Positions 41,539 through 51,105 of a DNA stretch of 64,000 nucleotides are shown here, one piece after another. The stretch comes from Deltaproteobacteria bacterium (GTDB lineage: Bacteria > Desulfobacterota > GWC2-55-46): the NCBI GenBank assembly GCA_019912665.1, contig JAIOIE010000021.1, positions 1-64,000 on the forward strand, in the 5' to 3' direction. Numbering within the stretch: position 1 is the first letter of the stretch; every line of letters begins with the position of its first letter. Position numbers and translations under genes: made by a program. Under the pieces are notes generated by a model. The model had not been told where the DNA came from, did not search any database, and saw only the letters and a list, made by a program, of their open reading frames with translations.

Positions 41539-43122
41539 ATGAAGAGCATAAGGCGAGCGATAATAAGCGTAACCGACAAGACCGGCGTCGTAGAGTTCGC
41601 AAAGGAGCTCTCGGCAGCGGGAGTGGAGATAATCTCGACCGGCGGGACGGCTGAGCTCATAAAAAACGCGGGAGTGACCGTGATCCCCATTTCGTCCTAC
41701 ACGGGTTTCCCGGAGATGCTCGACGGAAGGCTCAAGACCCTCCACCCGAAGATACACGGCGGCATACTCGGCATGCGCGGAAACCCCACGCACCAGAAGG
41801 AGATGGAGACGAACGGGATACTCCCCATTGACATGGTGGTCGTGAACCTCTACGCATTCGAGGACACCATAGCAAAGGGCGCGACCCTCGAGGACGCCAT
41901 AGAGAACATAGACATCGGCGGCCCCACCATGATACGGGCCGCGGCAAAGAACTATGAGGACGTGGCCGTTGTCGTTGACCCCTCGGACTACGCGGGCATA
42001 GTCTCCGAGCTGAAGGAGAAGAAGAACTGCCTTTCGAAGATGACCAGGTTCGCGCTCGCGAAGAAGGTATTCCAGCTCACGGCCCGCTACGACGCGGCCA
42101 TCTCGAATTACCTCGGCACCGTGCCCGACATCCCCGAGGCCGAGCCCAGGAAGGAGTTCCCGGATACCTACACCATCCAGTTCGAGAAGGTGCAGGACCT
42201 CCGTTACGGCGAAAACCCGCACCAGAAGGCCGCCTTCTACAGGAGGCGCGTAAAGGGGCAGGCCGGGCTCGCGGGCGCGAGGCAGCTCCAGGGAAAGGAG
42301 CTTTCCTACAATAACATACTCGATCTCCACGCGGCCCTTAACCTGGCGGCCGAGTTCCACGAGCCGGCGGCGGTTATCGTCAAGCACAATAACCCCTGCG
42401 GCACGGCGGCCTCGAAGGCAGGGCTCTTGAGCGCGTACAGGCTCGCCTACGAGTGCGACAAGACCTCGGCATTCGGCGGAATAGTGGGGCTCAACAAAAA
42501 AATGACCAGGGAAGTCGCAGAGGAGCTGGGGAAGATATTCCTCGAGGCTGTGATCGCGCCCGGCTTCGAGCCGGAGGCTCTCGAAGCGCTCTCGTCGAAA
42601 AAGAACCTCCGGCTCCTTGAGATGGGCGAGATACGGCCGGAAGTCCTCTCCTTCGGCCCTGCTGACCTCGACATAAAGAGGGTATCGGGCGGGGTGCTTC
42701 TCCAGGGGCTTGATATCGAGAGCGCCGCTGACCTTAAGACGGCCACGGAGCGCGGGCCGAATGAGAAGGAGCTCGAAGACCTCCTCTTTGCCTGGAACGT
42801 CTGCAAGCACGTGAAGAGCAACGCCATCATCTTCGCCAGGGACACGCGGACCATCGGCATCGGCGCGGGCCAGATGTCCAGGATAGATTCGACCAGGATA
42901 GCTTCGCAGAAAGCGGCGGACGCCGGGCTATCCGTAAAGGGGTCGGTCATGGCCTCGGACGCCTTTTTCCCGTTCAGGGACAACGTGGACCTCGCAGCCG
43001 AGCACGGCGTGACCGCGATAATCCAGCCCGGCGGCTCGATACGTGATGAAGAGGTCATAAAGGCGGCGAACGAGCACGGCATCGCGATGGTCTTTACAGG
43101 CGTAAGGCACTTCAGGCATTGA
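41539..43122 (+). CDS. purH: AICAR transformylase / IMP cyclohydrolase
   Basis: 527 residues carrying out the last two steps of IMP synthesis. N-terminal MGS-like IMPCH domain (RRAIISVTDKTGVVEFAKEL, ISTGGTAELIKNAG, MLDGRLKTLHPKIHGGIL), C-terminal AICARFT domain (LRYGENPHQKAAFYR, the catalytic KHNNPCG, and SDAFFPFRDNVDLAAEHG). AAGGAGGT ribosome site. First gene of purH-purD-purE-tsaC. Confidence 0.97.
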   Translation: MKSIRRAIISVTDKTGVVEFAKELSAAGVEIISTGGTAELIKNAGVTVIPISSYTGFPEMLDGRLKTLHPKIHGGILGMRGNPTHQKEMETNGILPIDMVVVNLYAFEDTIAKGATLEDAIENIDIGGPTMIRAAAKNYEDVAVVVDPSDYAGIVSELKEKKNCLSKMTRFALAKKVFQLTARYDAAISNYLGTVPDIPEAEPRKEFPDTYTIQFEKVQDLRYGENPHQKAAFYRRRVKGQAGLAGARQLQGKELSYNNILDLHAALNLAAEFHEPAAVIVKHNNPCGTAASKAGLLSAYRLAYECDKTSAFGGIVGLNKKMTREVAEELGKIFLEAVIAPGFEPEALEALSSKKNLRLLEMGEIRPEVLSFGPADLDIKRVSGGVLLQGLDIESAADLKTATERGPNEKELEDLLFAWNVCKHVKSNAIIFARDTRTIGIGAGQMSRIDSTRIASQKAADAGLSVKGSVMASDAFFPFRDNVDLAAEHGVTAIIQPGGSIRDEEVIKAANEHGIAMVFTGVRHFRH

Positions 43123-43150
43123 TGGAAATCTCACCTGAGAAAGGCAGCAG

Positions 43151-44437
43151 ATGAAGGTACTCGTGGTAGGCGGAGGAGGAAGGGAGCACGCCCTCGCGTG
43201 GAAGCTCAAGGAGAGCCCGAAGGTCGAGAAGGTGTTCATCGCGCCTGGAAACCCCGGGACAGCGCTCCACGGCGAGAACGTCCCCGTATCCGCGGATGAC
43301 ATACCCGGTTTGAGGGACTTCGCGCTCAAAGAGGGGATCGCACTTACGGTAGTAGGTCCGGAGCTTCCGCTCACGCTAGGCATTGTGGACGAGTTCGAAA
43401 AGGCGGGCCTCAAGGTCTTCGGGCCCTCGAAGGCCGCCGCCGAGATCGAGGGGAGCAAGGCGTTCAGCAAGGAGCTAATGACCCGCTACGGCATCCCCAC
43501 GGCCTTCTACCAGAGCTTTGAGAAGCCCGGCCCGGCAAAGGCCTTTATCCAGGAGCACGAGCCGCCTTTTGTCGTGAAGGCAGACGGCCTTGCGGCCGGC
43601 AAGGGCGTTATTATATGCCAGACCAGTGACGAGGCCCTTGACGCCGTAGACCTCATAATGACCCGGAAGGCGTTCGGCGGCGCTGGAAAGAAGATAATAA
43701 TAGAAGAGTTCCTCAGGGGCGAGGAGGCGTCTTTTCTGGCCATAACCGACGGAAAGGCCGTAGTGCCCCTTGCCCCTGCCCAGGACCACAAGGCGGTTTT
43801 CGACAACGACACTGGCCCCAATACCGGAGGCATGGGCGCGTACTCGCCGGCCCCGATAGTGACGCCGGAGATGGAGAAGTACATTACCGATACTGTGATG
43901 CTGCCGACAGTGCGGGCAATGGAGGCCGAAGGCAGTCCCTACAAGGGCGTACTCTATGCCGGACTCATGCTTACAGAGTCCGGGCCCAAGGTGCTTGAGT
44001 TCAATTGCCGGTTCGGAGACCCGGAGACCCAGCCCATACTCATGCGGATGGAGACCGACCTCGTTGACGTACTCATGGCCGCGGTCGACGGGAGGCTCGA
44101 CAAAATCCGCATCCAATGGAAGGACGAGGCTGCGGTATGCGTGGTCATGGCCGCTCCTGGCTATCCCGGTGACTACATAAAAGGGACTGAGATCAAGGGG
44201 CTCAAGGAAGCGGCGCTACTCAAGTACACGATGGTCTTCCACGCTGGCACTGCCATGAGGGACGGGACCGTAGTGACCTCGGGCGGCAGGGTCCTGGGGG
44301 TTACGGCTCTCGGGAAAACCATAAAAGAAGCCATCGACAGGGCCTATGAGGCCGTCTCAAAAATAAGCTGGGAAGGCGCGCACTACAGGAAGGACATAGG
44401 GCAGAAGGCGGTCCGGACCGGGACTGACGCGCCCTGA
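43151..44437 (+). CDS. purD: Phosphoribosylamine-glycine ligase
   Basis: 428-residue ATP-grasp enzyme, step two of purine synthesis. MKVLVVGGGGREHALAWKL, VGPELPL, VVKADGLAAGKGVIIC, DHKAVFDNDTGPNTGGMGAYSPAP and LEFNCRFGDPETQ are all present. It lies 28 nt after purH. Confidence 0.97.
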   Translation: MKVLVVGGGGREHALAWKLKESPKVEKVFIAPGNPGTALHGENVPVSADDIPGLRDFALKEGIALTVVGPELPLTLGIVDEFEKAGLKVFGPSKAAAEIEGSKAFSKELMTRYGIPTAFYQSFEKPGPAKAFIQEHEPPFVVKADGLAAGKGVIICQTSDEALDAVDLIMTRKAFGGAGKKIIIEEFLRGEEASFLAITDGKAVVPLAPAQDHKAVFDNDTGPNTGGMGAYSPAPIVTPEMEKYITDTVMLPTVRAMEAEGSPYKGVLYAGLMLTESGPKVLEFNCRFGDPETQPILMRMETDLVDVLMAAVDGRLDKIRIQWKDEAAVCVVMAAPGYPGDYIKGTEIKGLKEAALLKYTMVFHAGTAMRDGTVVTSGGRVLGVTALGKTIKEAIDRAYEAVSKISWEGAHYRKDIGQKAVRTGTDAP

Positions 44438-44468
44438 TTGATATTTTATACTGGAAAGGGAGATTAAG

Positions 44469-44966
44469 ATGTCACAGACACCTCTCGTAGGCATACTCAT
44501 GGGGAGCGACTCTGACCTGCCCGTAATGGAAGAGGCCGCAAAGGTACTCAAGGGTTTCAACGTCCCTTACGAGATCACCGTCTCCTCGGCGCACAGGACC
44601 CCGAAGAGGACGCTCGACTATGCCAGGAGCGCGGAGGGGCGCGGCATAAAGGTCATCATAGCCGGGGCAGGCAGCGCCGCCCATCTTGCAGGCTTCCTTG
44701 CGGCCGAGACAACGCTTCCGGTAATAGGCGTGCCCATAGACTCGAGCCCGCTAAATGGTCTTGACTCGCTGCTCTCGACCGTCCAGATGCCGGGCGGCGT
44801 GCCAGTTGCCTCCATGGCCATAGGAAAGGCCGGGGCAAAAAACGCCGGGATATTCGCCGTCCAGATACTCGCAACCGGCGACGCATCCCTCAGGGACGCC
44901 CTCAAGAGGCACAGGGAGGAGATGGCGAGCCAGGTCGAGGAGAAAGCGAAGAAACTCAAGGCCTAG
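44469..44966 (+). CDS. purE: N5-carboxyaminoimidazole ribonucleotide mutase
   Basis: 165 residues; class I Pur[27 protein letters not shown] and [26 protein letters not shown] are present. It converts N5-CAIR to CAIR; the partner purK is not in the window. It lies 31 nt after purD. Confidence 0.96.
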   Translation: MSQTPLVGILMGSDSDLPVMEEAAKVLKGFNVPYEITVSSAHRTPKRTLDYARSAEGRGIKVIIAGAGSAAHLAGFLAAETTLPVIGVPIDSSPLNGLDSLLSTVQMPGGVPVASMAIGKAGAKNAGIFAVQILATGDASLRDALKRHREEMASQVEEKAKKLKA

Positions 44967-44970
44967 GCGC

Positions 44971-45585
44971 ATGCCCGAAAGAACCTCTATAATCCCGTCC
45001 GGCGCCGATTACTCGGGCGCGATAGAGGTCTTCCGGGCCGGAGGGGTCATTGCCTACCCTACGGAGACCTTCTATGGCCTCTGTGTCGACCCGTTCAATG
45101 AGAATGCGGTAGAGGCCCTTTATGGCCTCAAGGGAAGGCCGCTATCGAGCCCCATCCCCCTCATAATCGGGGATGCGGGGATGCTCGGCAGCATCACATC
45201 AGATGTGACCCCGCTCGCCAATAAGCTCATTCAAAGGTTCTGGCCCGGCCCGCTGACACTTGTGCTCAAGGCCGTTCCGGAGCTTCCTCCAAGGCTCACG
45301 GCCGGGACCGGGACAGTCGGGATCCGGCTCTCAGGGAGCGCCCACGCCCGGAGGCTTTCAGTAACGCTCTCCTCGCCCATCACCTCCACGAGCGCAAACC
45401 CCTCGGGCAAGCCGCCAGCCACAAGGCCCGAAGAGGCGCTCTCTTATTTCGACGGCTCTATCCGGATGCTCATAGACGGAGGGGCGTTAAAGGGCGAGAA
45501 AGGCTCGACGATAGTGGACGCCACAGGGGAAGCGCCCGTCATAATCAGGGAGGGCGAGATACCTTCCGCGTTGATAATCGGATAG
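44971..45585 (+). CDS. tsaC: L-threonylcarbamoyladenylate synthase (YrdC/Sua5 family)
   Basis: 204 residues. It makes TC-AMP for the t6A37 tRNA modification. It has the KxR...SxN type core: YPTETFYGLCVDP, LKGRPLSSPIPLII, FWPGPLTLVL, GIRLSGSAHARRL and TSTSANPSGKPPA. Last gene of the pur operon, 4 nt after purE. Confidence 0.92.
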   Translation: MPERTSIIPSGADYSGAIEVFRAGGVIAYPTETFYGLCVDPFNENAVEALYGLKGRPLSSPIPLIIGDAGMLGSITSDVTPLANKLIQRFWPGPLTLVLKAVPELPPRLTAGTGTVGIRLSGSAHARRLSVTLSSPITSTSANPSGKPPATRPEEALSYFDGSIRMLIDGGALKGEKGSTIVDATGEAPVIIREGEIPSALIIG

Positions 45586-45737
45586 AAGGATAGCAGACGC
45601 TTAAAGACTCCTTTTACTTTATGCAAATTGCCCCAAAAATGGCCTTTCAGTACAAAGCCAGTAAAACCTCCCACTAACATTGCGAATTACCTACACTTTT
45701 AAATTCAAAAAAAAATTCAATTTTCTGAAAATTTTCC

Positions 45738-45764
45738 TAAAGTCTCAAGACGGCCTGCCGATAA
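45738..45764 (+). promoter_or_regulatory. Perfect sigma-28 (FliA) promoter
   Basis: TAAA (45738-45741), 15-nt spacer, GCCGATAA (45757-45764): an exact match to the flagellar sigma-28 consensus, ending 18 nt before the ATG of the rod-like gene, with AGGAGGT between. Confidence 0.9.
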
Positions 45765-45782
45765 TCTATATAGGAGGTCTGT

Positions 45783-46121
45783 ATGCTCCGTCCTGTCGGC
45801 ATATCCTCATCGGGAATCTTCGCCTCTTTCAAGCTCCTTAATACGACCGCCCACAATATCGCCAATTCCAATACAGACGGCTTCAAGCGCCATTCAGTCT
45901 CGTTCAACGAGACCCCTCAGGGAGGGGTGCATGCTTCAGTCTCCATTGATCCTAGTCCGGGCGCGCGCTATCTAGACATGGGCATTGCCGAGGCCTCGAA
46001 CGTGGAGCTTGCATACGAGATGGTCTCGCTCATGACCGCAAAACACATGCTCACCATAAATACGGCCGCCATCAAGACCGGCTTTGAGATGGAGAAGTCC
46101 ATAATAGACATAATCGCCTGA
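45783..46121 (+). CDS. Small stand-alone flagellar rod-like protein
   Basis: 112 residues. The N-terminus has the flagellar rod/hook signature (ISSSGIFASFKLLNTTAHNIANSNTDGFKR). The C-terminus has the matching rod/hook helix (NVELAYEMVSLMTAKHMLTINTAAIKTGFEMEKSIIDII). Only about 35 residues lie between them, so it is shorter than FlgB or FlgC (about 130-150) and far shorter than hook or hook-filament proteins. It lies alone between tsaC and rsmB under a sigma-28 promoter, so it should be a late flagellar gene. FlgC-like paralogue is the nearest description. Confidence 0.8.
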   Translation: MLRPVGISSSGIFASFKLLNTTAHNIANSNTDGFKRHSVSFNETPQGGVHASVSIDPSPGARYLDMGIAEASNVELAYEMVSLMTAKHMLTINTAAIKTGFEMEKSIIDIIA

Positions 46122-46132
46122 GCGGTTTCCGG

Positions 46133-47470
46133 TTAACCCTTTATCAAGCGAGCCGCGAAGAACCCGTCCATCCCGTGCCTGTGCGGAAAAGTCCTCAGAA
46201 AACCATTCGTGTCCACGAGCTCGCGGCATTGGGGCGGAAGATAGCCGGAAGCGTCCTCCACTGAAAACTCTTTGTGCTTCTCAATAAATCCGTAGACCGT
46301 CGCTTCCGTCTCCTCAGGCTCGAAGGTGCAGACCGAATAAACAAGCCTTCCGCCTCTTTTAAGATATCTGGCGAGGTTTTCAAGAAGCCTTGCCTGTATA
46401 CCGGCAAGCTCCTTTATATCCTCTTCCTTCCGCCTGTATTTGGAATCCGGCGCCCTCCGGAGGACCCCGAGCCCTGAGCAGGGCGCGTCGCAGAGTATCG
46501 CGTCAAATGTGCCCTCTTCGATGAAATCAAGCGGGGCTGAGGCATCCGCCTCGAAAATCTTTATAATCCTCTCAGCGCCAAGCCTCGAAGCCGTCTCAAT
46601 AACGGCCCTGAGCCTCGATGCGTGCCTGTCCAGGGCATAGATGATCCCCTTATTTTCCATGAGCTGGGCCATGTGCGAAGTCTTTCCCCCCGGAGCGCTG
46701 CAGGCGTCCAGGACGGCCTCTCCGGGCCGTGGGGCAAGGAGGATCGGCACGAGCTGGGAAGCTTCGTCCTGGATATAGTACCTCGGGTCCTTTGCACCGA
46801 GCGCGCCCCCTCCCCTCACCTCGAGCCCGTAAGGCGAATAGCGCGTCTCTACCGCCTCGAAGCCCTCATTTTTCAGCTCAATGGCAAGCCGCTCCCGGGT
46901 CGTTAAAGTGGTATTCACCCTTACGGTCCTCGGAGGCTGCTCCTGCCCGGTCCTGCAGATTCCGGCGGCCTCTTCGAGCCCATACCTTTCCGCCCACCTC
47001 CTTACCATCCACTCGGGATGTGACCAGGCGATCGAGATGCGCCGGATGGGGTCGTCCTCCGGAGGCAGGGCTATCCTCTCTTTTTCGGAAAGTATCTTCC
47101 TCAGGACGGCGTTCACGAACCCGGCCCTTTTCCTGTCGGGCTTAACGAGCTCCACGGATTCGTTAATCGCTGCGGAGGCTGGCACCCTGGTGAGGAAAAG
47201 GAGCTGGTACGCGCCGAGGCGCAGGGCGTTCAGGACCTTCCGTTCGAGCTTAGCCGCCCTGATGGACGAGAAAAGGTCGATGGTGTAGTCGAGCCTCAGT
47301 TTCCACCTTAGGACCCCGTATGTAAGCTCTGTAGCGAGCGCCGCGTCAGGGACGCTCAACCCCTTTAGCTCCGCGTCAAGGAGTATGTCCGCGTATGCCC
47401 CTCCTTCGACCCTGTCAAGCACGCTCAGGGCTGCGTCCCTCGCGCCTTTTTTCTTTTTATTTCCAGCCAA
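46133..47470 (-). CDS. rsmB: 16S rRNA (cytosine-967-C5)-methyltransferase
   Basis: 445 residues: N-terminal NusB-like RNA-binding domain (ALSVLDRVEGGAYADILLD... about 1-140) and C-terminal SAM-dependent m5C methyltransferase. Motifs: VLDACSAPGGKTSHMAQLM, the catalytic PCSGLGVLRRAPDSKY, LVYSVCTFEPEETE. It ends 11 nt from the convergent rod-like gene. Confidence 0.96.
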   Translation of the reverse strand: MAGNKKKKGARDAALSVLDRVEGGAYADILLDAELKGLSVPDAALATELTYGVLRWKLRLDYTIDLFSSIRAAKLERKVLNALRLGAYQLLFLTRVPASAAINESVELVKPDRKRAGFVNAVLRKILSEKERIALPPEDDPIRRISIAWSHPEWMVRRWAERYGLEEAAGICRTGQEQPPRTVRVNTTLTTRERLAIELKNEGFEAVETRYSPYGLEVRGGGALGAKDPRYYIQDEASQLVPILLAPRPGEAVLDACSAPGGKTSHMAQLMENKGIIYALDRHASRLRAVIETASRLGAERIIKIFEADASAPLDFIEEGTFDAILCDAPCSGLGVLRRAPDSKYRRKEEDIKELAGIQARLLENLARYLKRGGRLVYSVCTFEPEETEATVYGFIEKHKEFSVEDASGYLPPQCRELVDTNGFLRTFPHRHGMDGFFAARLIKG

Positions 47471-47576
47471 GTCCCCTCCTTGTTCCCAATGAGTTTACCA
47501 CGCGGGACCGGCAATTCAATCGTTTTAAGGAGCGGCCCCCACGCCTGCGGTTTTCACAACAAAAGATGAAATTTAT

Positions 47577-47603
47577 TAAAGTATCGGGGCGGACCTCCGA
47601 TAT
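47577..47603 (+). promoter_or_regulatory. Probable sigma-28 promoter of the chemotaxis receptor
   Basis: TAAA (47577-47580), 15-nt spacer, TCCGATAT (47596-47603), six of eight matching the GCCGATAA consensus, 70 nt before the receptor ATG. Confidence 0.55.
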
Positions 47604-47673
47604 TTGAAATATCGCTTCTTAATTATTTCAAAAAAACCGCATTAATTCGTATTCGGACCTGCAGGAGGGCTGT

Positions 47674-49797
47674 ATGAGATTTTTGGACCGTATCAGCATC
47701 AGGAACTTCATGTTAGCGGCAATAGGCTTCCTTGTCCTGGCTCTCGCAATCCTTTCCGCATGGAATACTGTCTGGAGCTACCAGAAATACAAGGAGACTA
47801 CCCGCGTGGGTGAGGCCAACGCGCTTTCAGGCCACCTCCTTGACGCCGCCGGGTTCGCGGCGCTGGAAAGGGGGACGACCTTCATGGCCCTCTCCTCTGA
47901 AAAGCCTGCCGAGAACGCGATCGTACTCAGGATCGAAGGGGTAAGGAAGCAGCTGGACGGTTCGCTGAAGGCTGCCATGGACCTTTCCCGGGACCTGATT
48001 GAGGACGACCCTGGGAACCATCTTCTCATAGCCCGGATCAAGGAGCTTGAAAGGCTCGGCTCCGAGCTGCCGAATACAAGGGCGAAGGTCGATTCCAACA
48101 TTGGCAGGGCAATGAAGGACTACCCGGCCAGCGAATGGTTCAGGTTCGCCACCTCTCTCATAGACGCTGCATCGGAAGCCAGGCTCGCCGCCTTCGCCTC
48201 AAACGCCAGCACAGATACCAACCAGGAAGCCCTCAGGATGAACCTGGAAGTAAAGCAGGCGGTCTGGCTCATGGGCGAGTACGCGGGCAGGGAGCGTGCC
48301 GCGCTGGCGGGGGCCGTGTCCAAGCGGGCCCCGGTTGACGACGAAACCCGCGAGAAGCTCAACACGTTCCGCGCCATAACCGATATCAACCTTAAGCCGG
48401 TCCTCCGCCTCAAGGAAACTCAGGGCATTGACCCGAAGGTGACGGAGGCTGTTTCCAAGATGGAGTCCACCTTCCTCGGAAGTTTCGCGAGCGTGCGGAG
48501 CTCCGTGATGGCCGCAAGCGCTACGGGCGACTACGGCATAACCGGCAGGGAGTGGATAGAAGAGAGCACGAAGGGCATAGATACGATACTCGAAGTCTCG
48601 GCAGCCGTGGGCGAGATGGTCGATTCCCGGATAGCCGCAGACCTCAGGGCATCAAAGGCCATTATGGTCGTCTCGGCGGCGACTCTCATTATCATCCTCT
48701 TTTTAGGGATCGGCTCTGCCCTGGTGATCAAGGGCAAGGTGGTCATGCCGCTACATTACCTCTCGGAGGCGATGTCGAAGGTGGAGCGCACTAACGACCT
48801 GACCCTCAAGCTCGATCTTACATCGGAAGACGAGAGCGGCAAGGCTGCCGCCGCCTTTAACCGCATGCTCGAAAGGTTCCGCTTCATCGTGAACGAGCTG
48901 CATACGTCGATAGCGCAGCTCGCTTCGTCATCGGAAGAGCTATCGGCCACCGCCGTCCAGATAGCCGGGGGCTCGCAGTCGCAGAGCTCGAAGGCCAACC
49001 AGGTCTCGACCGCAGCCCAGGAGATGAGCGCCACGATTATCGAGGTCGTAAAGAACGTCTCCGGCGCTGCGGAGGCCGCCAGGGAGGCGAGCGAGGTCGC
49101 CGTGGGCGGCGGGGAGATAGTCTCGGAAACCATCGAGTCCATGAACGGCATAGCCAAATCGGCCCGTGAATCGAGCGAGACGATATCGAAGCTCGGCAGC
49201 CGCTCCGAGGAGATAGGCAACATCATAAGCGTCATAAACGACATAGCCGACCAGACCAACCTCCTGGCCCTGAACGCGGCCATAGAGGCCGCGAGGGCCG
49301 GCGAGCAGGGGCGCGGCTTCGCCGTGGTCGCCGACGAGGTCAGGAAACTGGCGGAGAAGACCATGAAGGCAACCAAGGAGATCGGCGTGATGATAACCGC
49401 CATGCAGGAAGAGACCGGGAAGGCGATCTCCTCGATGGAGCACGAGGTCAGGGCCGTGGAAAAAGGTGTGAAGCTCGCCAAGGCCGCGGGCCAGTCACTC
49501 CAGGAGATCGTCGAGAAGGTCGGAGGTGTGACGTCCAGGATGCACCAGGTCGCGGCAGCTGCCGAGCAGCAGTCTACCACGACCGATCAGATAAGCGGCG
49601 ACGTTGCGACGATGGCTAACGTGATAACCGACACCTCCGCAAGCGCCCAGCAGATAGCCAGGGCGAGCGAGGAGATAGCTGAGCTTGCAACCGGGCTCAA
49701 AGCGAAAGTCGAGGTCTTCAATATCAGCAGCAAACGCCGTGGCAACGATGCCTCTACCGCTTTTGCCGACCCCGCGTCGGATGAGTACGCGGCTTAG
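47674..49797 (+). CDS. Methyl-accepting chemotaxis protein
   Basis: 707 residues: membrane helix (about 10-32), long helical periplasmic sensor (about 35-325, NIT/4HB-like), second helix (about 328-350), HAMP (about 350-405) and cytoplasmic signalling rod (about 420-690). The hairpin tip is [38 protein letters not shown]. The ligand is unknown. The last residues form a short tail without a CheR-binding pentapeptide. AGGAGGG ribosome site. It is probably flagellar-regulon controlled through the upstream sigma-28-like site. A terminator follows. Confidence 0.93.
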   Translation: MRFLDRISIRNFMLAAIGFLVLALAILSAWNTVWSYQKYKETTRVGEANALSGHLLDAAGFAALERGTTFMALSSEKPAENAIVLRIEGVRKQLDGSLKAAMDLSRDLIEDDPGNHLLIARIKELERLGSELPNTRAKVDSNIGRAMKDYPASEWFRFATSLIDAASEARLAAFASNASTDTNQEALRMNLEVKQAVWLMGEYAGRERAALAGAVSKRAPVDDETREKLNTFRAITDINLKPVLRLKETQGIDPKVTEAVSKMESTFLGSFASVRSSVMAASATGDYGITGREWIEESTKGIDTILEVSAAVGEMVDSRIAADLRASKAIMVVSAATLIIILFLGIGSALVIKGKVVMPLHYLSEAMSKVERTNDLTLKLDLTSEDESGKAAAAFNRMLERFRFIVNELHTSIAQLASSSEELSATAVQIAGGSQSQSSKANQVSTAAQEMSATIIEVVKNVSGAAEAAREASEVAVGGGEIVSETIESMNGIAKSARESSETISKLGSRSEEIGNIISVINDIADQTNLLALNAAIEAARAGEQGRGFAVVADEVRKLAEKTMKATKEIGVMITAMQEETGKAISSMEHEVRAVEKGVKLAKAAGQSLQEIVEKVGGVTSRMHQVAAAAEQQSTTTDQISGDVATMANVITDTSASAQQIARASEEIAELATGLKAKVEVFNISSKRRGNDASTAFADPASDEYAA

Positions 49798-49819
49798 CGT
49801 AGGCGAAACATACACTGGC

Positions 49820-49855
49820 AAAAAGCCCTCCCCGCAAGGGGCAGGGCTTTTTTTT
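49820..49855 (+). terminator. Terminator after the chemotaxis receptor gene
   Basis: AAAAAGCCCT-CCCCGCAAGGGGC-AGGGCTTTTTTTT: a strong GC stem with A and U tracts. Confidence 0.9.
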
Positions 49856-49903
49856 GAGCCCCGGCGTTTCTTGAAAAACCGCCCCTTATTTGTTACGATT
49901 TAA

Positions 49904-50044
49904 GGTAACCTCTGAAAATTAGAGGTTTTCCCCGCAATCAAGGAAGGCCGGGAATAAAAAGCGTAGCATATAAGCGAATATGTGAGCATTTTTATTACCG
50001 GCCTGACACAGAGTCCGGGGGAAAGATCAATTTTAGAGGTTGCC
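49904..50044 (+). repeat. P1 palindromic repeat, copy 4
   Basis: 141 bp ending 8 nt before the rseC start. Outer arms CCTCTGAAAATT / AATTTTAGAGG, inner arms AGGCCGGGAATAAAAAGC / GCATTTTTATTACCGGCCT. Its right arm AGAGG may itself serve as the ribosome site of rseC. Confidence 0.88.
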
Positions 50045-50052
50045 TTAAATTG

Positions 50053-50487
50053 ATGGAAGAGCACGGCACAATAATACGGAAGGACGGGGACAGGGTGTCC
50101 ATAAGGGCGACGAGGACGGGCGCGTGTGAAAGCTGCTCTTCGAAGAAGTCCTGCGCTACCGCGGGGGCGGCCGATGCCGAGGTCGTCGTCGAGGCCATAG
50201 ACCCGGTAGGCGTCAAGGTCGGGGACAAAGTCGTATTCTCAGTTAGCGCGGGCTCGGTTTTGAAGGCCGGGGCGCTCCTGTACCTCTTCCCCATACTTAG
50301 TTTCATAGCCGGGGTGGCGCTCGGCCAGTCGGTATTCCCGAGATTCCTGCCCGGCTACCATCCTGACCTCGTCTCCGGCATGGCCGGGGCGGTCTTTTTA
50401 GCCGCCGCCTTCGGCTTGCTTAAAGGCTTGAGCTTCCTTTCCGAGCGCGGCAGGTCTTTCAGGCCCCGCGTCCTGAGAGTCGAATAA
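50053..50487 (+). CDS. RseC / SoxR-reducing-system family protein
   Basis: 144 residues: N-terminal cytoplasmic cysteine motif (CESCSSKKSCAT, about 25-36), a short beta domain, then two membrane helices (about 76-96 and 110-130). RseC proteins work with the Rnf/Rsx complex to reduce SoxR or similar Fe-S targets. No rnf genes are here. The start is ATG 50053 (TTG 50050 adjacent). The leader is a P1 palindrome. Confidence 0.85.
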   Translation: MEEHGTIIRKDGDRVSIRATRTGACESCSSKKSCATAGAADAEVVVEAIDPVGVKVGDKVVFSVSAGSVLKAGALLYLFPILSFIAGVALGQSVFPRFLPGYHPDLVSGMAGAVFLAAAFGLLKGLSFLSERGRSFRPRVLRVE

Positions 50488-50569
50488 CCAGCCGCTTTTA
50501 TATGCTCCTTTTCCATGCATTTCTGCAGGGCTAAAGACCCTGATTTGGCTCCGGAGGGCTTAAAAGCCA

Positions 50570-51031
50570 GTGTCTATAGATATAGTCACCCAGAACAGGA
50601 AGGCTTACCACGATTATTTCATAGAGGAGACCTTCGAGGCCGGCATAATCCTCACCGGCACGGAGGTAAAATCGCTCAGGGCGGGGAAGGCCAACCTGAA
50701 GGACGGCTACGCCAAGATAATGGGCGAGGAGGCGTTCTTGCTGAACGCCCACATAAGCCCCTACTCTAAGGCTGACGGCTTCCAGCAGCACGAGCCGGAC
50801 AGGACCCGAAAGCTCCTTCTCCACAAGAGGGAGATAAGAAGGCTTCTCGGGAAGACGCGCGAAAAGGGCTACACCCTCATACCTACCAAGATATATTTCA
50901 AGGACGGCAAGGCCAAGGTGGAATTGGGGCTCGCAAAAGGAAAGACTTTCTACGACAAGCGCGAGAGCATAAAGAAGCGGGACGTAAAGAGGGAGATGGA
51001 AAAGGCCCTCAGCAAGCGCGGGAAGAGCTGA
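50570..51031 (+). CDS. smpB: SsrA-binding protein
   Basis: 153 residues; carries tmRNA into stalled ribosomes. [32 protein letters not shown], the [13 protein letters not shown]-like segment, [15 protein letters not shown] and the basic C-terminal tail ([23 protein letters not shown]) are present. GTG start with GGAGG 12 nt upstream. It lies directly before ssrA, its RNA partner. Confidence 0.96.
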   Translation: MSIDIVTQNRKAYHDYFIEETFEAGIILTGTEVKSLRAGKANLKDGYAKIMGEEAFLLNAHISPYSKADGFQQHEPDRTRKLLLHKREIRRLLGKTREKGYTLIPTKIYFKDGKAKVELGLAKGKTFYDKRESIKKRDVKREMEKALSKRGKS

Positions 51032-51105
51032 AAACCGCTTTCATACCCCCTTTCTATATGTTATAATTTATTTGGTGCCAGAAGGCGCCGTGTTCTTTGA
51101 AAAAT

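Noticed and set aside
41428-42810. Antisense open frame (460 residues) opposite purH
   Set aside because: Shadow of purH; no conserved domain.
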